DNA from: an uncultured Gammaproteobacteria bacterium
GTDB lineage: Bacteria; Pseudomonadota; Gammaproteobacteria; Steroidobacterales; Woeseiaceae
DNA length: 10,686 nt
Direction: 5' to 3'
Assembly: GCA_938003715.1 (NCBI GenBank)
Contig: CALKYK010000059.1
Coordinates: 1-10,686 of the forward strand
Position numbers and translations under genes: made by a program. Numbering within the stretch: position 1 is the stretch's first letter; every line of letters begins with the position of its first letter. Below are positions 7,701 through 10,686 of this stretch, piece after piece. A model generated the notes under the pieces. It saw only the letters and a list, made by a program, of their open reading frames with translations, made no database searches and was not told where the DNA came from.

Positions 7701-10685
7701 GCCGAGACCGACACGGTCGCGTCGGGGCGCCCGCCAACGTCTGCCGACGAGATCCAGATATGCAGGACTTGGGCAGAAGTTCTGGATCTGGATCCCGACG
7801 CCGTACATCTCGACGACAATTTCTTCCGCATCGGCGGTCATTCGTTGCTCGCCACGCGGGTTGTTTCGCGTCTCAACCAGGCTCTAGGCGTCAACCTGCC
7901 GGTCACTTCGATCTTCCAGAATCCGACCGTGTCGGCGCTCGCTGCGTTAATACGGGATTCTCGAGAGGATTCGGCGCCGCATTTTGAGGGTATTCGAGCC
8001 GTCGCTCCCGACGAAGCGGTTCCTGCCACACATACACAGCAGCGCCTCTGGTACCTGGACCAGCTCGATCCGATGGACCCGCTGTACAACGTCCCGATTT
8101 GCCTGGAACTGAATGGGTCGATCGAAAGCGAACGGATGCAGCAGGCTCTCGAACAGGTTGTTAACTGTCACGATTCGCTGCGAACGACATTTTCAGTGCA
8201 TTCGGTCGAGCCCGTTCTTGATGTCGACGACGAGCTGCGTGTTTCACTGCGCGTCGAGGACATGACGGGTGCCGGGGACGCGGACGTTGACCGGTTCATA
8301 GATCGCCTCATGACGGAAGGTTTTGATCTTGCACGAGGACCTCTTTTCCGTGCGGCACTGATACGGCGTGAGCAGGACAAGTTTCTGTTCGTTCTCGTCG
8401 TGCATCACATCGTCTTCGATGGCTGGTCGGCAAATATTTTTCTGAAAGACCTGCTTCGCGTTTATTCGGGCCTGACGGACCGGGCCGACTTCGAGCTCGA
8501 ACAGGCCATGCCCCAGTTCCGAGACTATGCAAAGTGGCAACACAACTGGGTACGCAGCGGCGGCGCGCGCGCGCAGCTCGATGTCTGGCGGACTCGCCTT
8601 TCGGGTCAGCTCCCGACATTAAACGTTCCGACCCAATCTCCACGGCCGACGGTCCGGTCGACGAAAGGCGCACAGGTGTCTCTGGCCATCGCGCCGGACC
8701 AGATGGAAAAGATCAGGTCGAGCTGTGATGAAGCACAGGTAACTCCCTATATTTATTTCCTGACCGCATATGCCGCGCTGCTTTTTCGCTACACACAACA
8801 GACGGACGTCGTCATCGGAACGACGATCGCTAACAGAAGGACCACCGAAACAGAAGGAATTGTCGGCTGTTTCGTCAATACATTGCCGCTCCGTTTGCAA
8901 TTCACGCCCGAGGTGACCTTTCACGAACTGCTGGGACAGGTTCGAACAGTGTGCCTCGAGGCATTCGACAACCAGGATATTCCGTTCGCCACGCTGGTCG
9001 AGGAACTGCAGCCACCGAGAGACACGAGCCGCACGCCGATCTACCAGACGATGTTCAGCCAGGTCGACGTCGATCCGGTGCTGAAAACCGATGGTGTTCG
9101 CGCGCGCACGGTCGCTTTACCCAGCAAAGTCGCCAAAACGGATCTCAGCCTTTCACTGGAATCCGATGAGAATGGCACGATGCTGCAGCTCGAATACGCA
9201 ACGAGCCTTTTCACTGAGCAATTCGCGAAGGAGTTGCTGCGAAATCTCGAAACGTTGATTCGGGACGTCACCGGGTCCCTGGACAAGTCGCTGACATCCG
9301 TCCGGGTGGTGAATGAGCCGTCACGTCGGCGTCAGATCGTGGAATGGAACGCCACGCAACTCGAGTACGACCCCGATGTGCCCATGTACGAGCTGTTTCT
9401 TGCTGCAGCCGAAGCCCGACCGGACAAGATCGCGGCCATTTCCAGGAGTCGCGAAATATCCTATCGTGAACTGCGCGAGCAGTCTGACAGGCTCGCACGC
9501 ATGCTGCATGAACAGGGTGCGCGACCTGGCACGATGATTGCGGTTTGTGTCGACCGATCCGAAATGATGCTGATTGCGATGCTGGCGATTTTCCGGCTCG
9601 GCGCAGCCTACCTGCCGCTCGACCCTGAGTACCCCAGGAATCGTATCCGTTACATCGTTGGCGACGCGGGTGTGTCTCACGTGCTCTTCGAAGAAAGCGT
9701 GGCCGATCTGTTCGATCCCCGGTCCGTGAACATGATCGACGTAGGCAAGCTTGCCGACGTCGTCAGCGGTCCACAATCGACGGAATTCGACGTTAAAGTC
9801 GATCGAACGCCGAACGACCTCGCCTATGCAATCTACACGTCGGGGTCCACTGGCAAGCCAAAGGGAGTGGCGGTAACACAGCGGAACCTGACTAATTTCA
9901 TTCACGCTATGCGAGCTGCACCCGGGATGGACGAACAGGACGTCGTGTTTGCAATCACGACGCTGTCGTTCGACATCGCGGTGCTGGAATTACTCGTCCC
10001 GCTTGCCTGCGGCAGCACGATCGTTATCGCCGACCGGGACAGCATTTTGAATCCCGTCGAGCTTGCAGAAATGATGAACAGGCACGATGTAACCTTCGCA
10101 CAGGGAACACCATCCGCCTGGCAGGGTATTGTGTCGGCAGGGTGGCAAGGCAAGAAAAACCTGCGACTTGTTGTCGGCGGCGAAGCGCTGTCACCCGCTC
10201 TGTCCAAAATGCTGGTCAGCAGAGCGTCCCAATTATTCAATTACTACGGGCCGACCGAGACGACAATTTGGTCGACCGGTTACCAGATAAAGAACGAAGA
10301 CGATGATCCGCTGATCGGCACACCCGTCGCGAATACGCAGGTCTACGTACTCGATCCAGCCCTGCAGGTGACTCCGATCGGCGTACCCGGCGAGCTATAT
10401 ATCGGGGGCGATGGGGTCAGCAATGGTTACCTGGGCAAGCCCGACCTGACGAAGGAACGGTTCATCGACAATCCGGTCACAGACGGCGGCGGAAAACTGT
10501 ATCGAACGGGCGATCAGGTTCGATTTCGCGAAAACGGGGCGCTCGAGTACATTGGTCGCCTCGACAACCAGGTGAAGATTCGCGGTTTCCGTATCGAACT
10601 GGGTGAGATCGAGGCGGTCGTGCGCAGTAATGACTCCGTCGATCAGTGCATCGTCCTTGTTCGTGAAGATCGCCCCGGTGATATA
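4713..10685 (+). CDS. Non-ribosomal peptide synthetase, at least two modules (C-A-PCP-C-A..., 3' end outside window)
   Basis: One uninterrupted frame of at least 1991 codons runs off the window's end. A short N-terminal helix (MNLEDKKAELLKALRSG) may dock onto the previous NRPS. Module A: C domain about 38-465 (YAQEQLW 42-48, HHIISDGW 166-173, VGFFVETLALR 323-333); A domain about 475-1000 (YTSGSTGTPKG, HYGPTEN 783-789, NGKIDR with K985); carrier about 1010-1080 (DNFFRIGGHS, S1044). Module B: C domain about 1103-1530 (TQQRLW ending at W1113, HHIVFDGW 1231-1238, VGCFVNTLPLR, NQDIPF, RDTSRTP); A domain from about 1535 (YTSGSTGKPKG, YYGPTET 1844-1850, YRTGDQ, QVKIRGFRIELGEIE), cut after motif A8. 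The carrier passes directly to the next C domain, so no epimerization is expected. ATG 4713 is the first start after an in-frame TGA at 4701-4703; the ribosome site is weak (AAGCGGA). The remaining A10 motif, carrier and any further domains lie beyond the window. Confidence 0.96.
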   Translation, partial: MNLEDKKAELLKALRSGENLTDSATRVSRIDRVPGADYPLTYAQEQLWTIDRLFPGTCVYSIPTALRLEGDLRLDFLQRAFDDLVRKHEALRCNFRESDRGPACVVNETSTLEITVSDAPELSDVTISRELQRYIQQPFDLETDSLIRAHLLRLPDDSSILLIVTHHIISDGWSVHVLLRDLAHFYNRAANNDESNFHDSDHSLSCQMVDFADWQRQNLETPAAAKSLAYWKCELSGDLPVSRLPTDRPRPSRLTVDGNYLERDMPTGLTESVKALARRLDVTQFVLLYATFLVLLQKYSAAKDFVIGTPVSSRRQRELENVVGFFVETLALRSTLEPDTAFSEFVRSTKDSVLTAFDNADIPISLLLEDLDIDRDLSLNPIFQVMFAVQNVPPPSFELDGIVATEVAHDQIHTKTSKVDLSFIVNEHESGLGIAIEYNTGLYDRESVKQLLDHYVILLQNIVDSPDSAVASLTCLGDSERRFLLDELNDTVSPLADDLFVPELVVDQCRETPDAIAIVSDLEQITYAELERRSAAIAGLLYERGTKSGDVVAVQMPRSPNLVAALLAILRICAAYLPIDPATLRLRLQVMLEDSGATALISSKTILGSDFTDASIVQFIECDDRFDHDVGDVEIKAALSPSSGAYLIYTSGSTGTPKGVPIHHRGLLNLVRWHQRAYGVSAGDRATSLAGLGFDASVWELWPYLSAGASIYLGNDEVRLSPSTLADWYAQHRITISFLPTPLAEAFLRDFTSDETELKFLLTGGDKLRQYPSRTLPFKLVNHYGPTENTVVTTCCDVPGGKRDEAAPPIGQPIDNTKIYILDEMLQPVPRGARGQLYISGVGLTSGYLNNPGLTAARFLDNPYGKGEFDTIYATGDVVRLNRDNQVEFLERTDFQVKIRGYRIELGEIESVLISHPQVVQAAVVVVNGPDGQTPHSLAGFFKVEQNGAASTDDIRHFLMQSLPEYMVPGFLQEVADFILTPNGKIDRAALPVPEVAETDTVASGRPPTSADEIQICRTWAEVLDLDPDAVHLDDNFFRIGGHSLLATRVVSRLNQALGVNLPVTSIFQNPTVSALAALIRDSREDSAPHFEGIRAVAPDEAVPATHTQQRLWYLDQLDPMDPLYNVPICLELNGSIESERMQQALEQVVNCHDSLRTTFSVHSVEPVLDVDDELRVSLRVEDMTGAGDADVDRFIDRLMTEGFDLARGPLFRAALIRREQDKFLFVLVVHHIVFDGWSANIFLKDLLRVYSGLTDRADFELEQAMPQFRDYAKWQHNWVRSGGARAQLDVWRTRLSGQLPTLNVPTQSPRPTVRSTKGAQVSLAIAPDQMEKIRSSCDEAQVTPYIYFLTAYAALLFRYTQQTDVVIGTTIANRRTTETEGIVGCFVNTLPLRLQFTPEVTFHELLGQVRTVCLEAFDNQDIPFATLVEELQPPRDTSRTPIYQTMFSQVDVDPVLKTDGVRARTVALPSKVAKTDLSLSLESDENGTMLQLEYATSLFTEQFAKELLRNLETLIRDVTGSLDKSLTSVRVVNEPSRRRQIVEWNATQLEYDPDVPMYELFLAAAEARPDKIAAISRSREISYRELREQSDRLARMLHEQGARPGTMIAVCVDRSEMMLIAMLAIFRLGAAYLPLDPEYPRNRIRYIVGDAGVSHVLFEESVADLFDPRSVNMIDVGKLADVVSGPQSTEFDVKVDRTPNDLAYAIYTSGSTGKPKGVAVTQRNLTNFIHAMRAAPGMDEQDVVFAITTLSFDIAVLELLVPLACGSTIVIADRDSILNPVELAEMMNRHDVTFAQGTPSAWQGIVSAGWQGKKNLRLVVGGEALSPALSKMLVSRASQLFNYYGPTETTIWSTGYQIKNEDDDPLIGTPVANTQVYVLDPALQVTPIGVPGELYIGGDGVSNGYLGKPDLTKERFIDNPVTDGGGKLYRTGDQVRFRENGALEYIGRLDNQVKIRGFRIELGEIEAVVRSNDSVDQCIVLVREDRPGDI
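6141..7685 (+). other. Adenylation domain of module 2, predicted leucine-activating
   Basis: Pocket residues by hand alignment to GrsA are D695 (235), A696 (236), W699 (239), F738 (278), L762 (299), G764 (301), H783 (322), V791 (330), V792 (331) and K985 (517): D-A-W-F-L-G-H-V-V-K. A known leucine code is D-A-W-F-L-G-N-V-V-K, differing only at 322, a variable position. Leucine or a close aliphatic relative is the natural prediction. Motif A7 reads YATGDVV where Y(R/K)TGD is usual. Motif A8 begins LERTDFQVKIRG where the first Gly of GRxDxQVKIRG is usual. The A2 region (AAYLPIDPATLRLRLQ) lacks the usual YP before the Arg. The catalytic Lys and the GGHS carrier that follows are intact, so it is probably active. 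Confidence 0.78.
8019..9300 (+). other. Condensation domain of module 3 (L-to-L type)
   Basis: This internal domain joins the chain on carrier S1044 to the amino acid of the last visible A domain. It has TQQRLWYL (C1), VVHHIVFDGWS (C3, second His catalytic at 1232), FRDYAKWQ (C4), VGCFVNTLPLR (C5), DNQDIPF (C6) and RDTSRTPIYQTMF (C7), all close to consensus for ordinary elongation domains. It follows the carrier after a linker of about 25-30 residues. No epimerase or methyltransferase motif lies before it, which supports an L-configured donor. Confidence 0.85.
9306..10685 (+). other. Adenylation domain of module 3, predicted glycine-activating (truncated by window end)
   Basis: Pocket residues by hand alignment to GrsA are D1754 (235), I1755 (236), L1758 (239), Q1797 (278), V1820 (299), G1822 (301), Y1844 (322), I1852 (330) and W1853 (331). 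The A10 Lys lies past the window. D-I-L-Q-x-G-x-I-W-K is the known glycine pattern (for example D-I-L-Q-L-G-L-I-W-K), with changes at 299 and 322, both variable positions. The surrounding text (FDIAVLELLVPL, GTPSAWQGIVSAGW) also fits that subgroup. Motifs A3 to A8 are intact. Glycine is the best prediction; confidence is limited by the missing end and by Tyr at 322. Confidence 0.68.
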
Positions 10686-10686
10686 C

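Noticed and set aside
6939..7841. A 300-codon open frame on the minus strand, and several others antisense to the NRPS genes
   Set aside because: They lie opposite strongly conserved NRPS coding sequence, show no recognisable domain, and are expected by chance in GC-rich coding DNA.
8563..8574. Alternating GC tract, six dinucleotides
   Set aside because: It lies inside a C domain and encodes ordinary residues (Gly-Ala-Arg-Ala). It is explained by codon use and needs no regulatory or structural role.
7422..10613. Near-identical short DNA segments around 7422-7442 and 10593-10613
   Set aside because: Both encode the conserved A8 motif of two adenylation domains. This is domain paralogy and not a mobile or regulatory repeat.

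Overview
The window is a stretch of bacterial secondary-metabolite DNA, with all supported genes on the + strand. It encodes part of a modular non-ribosomal peptide synthetase (NRPS) assembly line with a sulfotransferase gene set between two NRPS genes. Base composition by eye is moderately GC-rich, gaps are short, and codon use looks uniform. This suggests a bacterium, perhaps a Gram-negative such as a proteobacterium, but nothing here fixes the taxon.

Layout. Positions 3-170 hold the C-terminal end of an upstream gene that resembles serine hydroxymethyltransferase (SHMT). Five bases later comes a one-module NRPS (176-3577; C-A-PCP with a helical C-terminal tail). After a 102-base gap there is a PAPS-dependent sulfotransferase (start chosen at 3680, end 4627). 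After a further 85-base gap a second, larger NRPS starts at 4713 and is still open at the window's end (C-A-PCP-C-A..., at least 1991 residues). No intergenic stretch reaches 300 bases. I saw no convincing promoter, terminator, tRNA, CRISPR array, insertion sequence or riboswitch.

How the genes work together. The three adenylation (A) domains have intact core motifs, so each module should load one amino acid. Specificity residues were read by hand against GrsA numbering. Module 1 gives D-S-A-L-C-A-E-V-W-K, which I cannot assign. Module 2 gives D-A-W-F-L-G-H-V-V-K, one residue from a known leucine code. Module 3 gives D-I-L-Q-V-G-Y-I-W-K, glycine-like, with the last K (A10) beyond the window and assumed. 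There is no epimerase between modules and the condensation (C) domains look like the L-to-L type. If the genes act in order, the visible segment would add -X-Leu-Gly- to an incoming chain. The sulfotransferase most likely puts a sulfo group on the peptide or one of its building blocks. The SHMT-like enzyme could supply glycine or an unusual hydroxy or alpha-methyl amino acid. No thioesterase, epimerase, transporter or regulator lies in the window, so both ends of the cluster are outside it.
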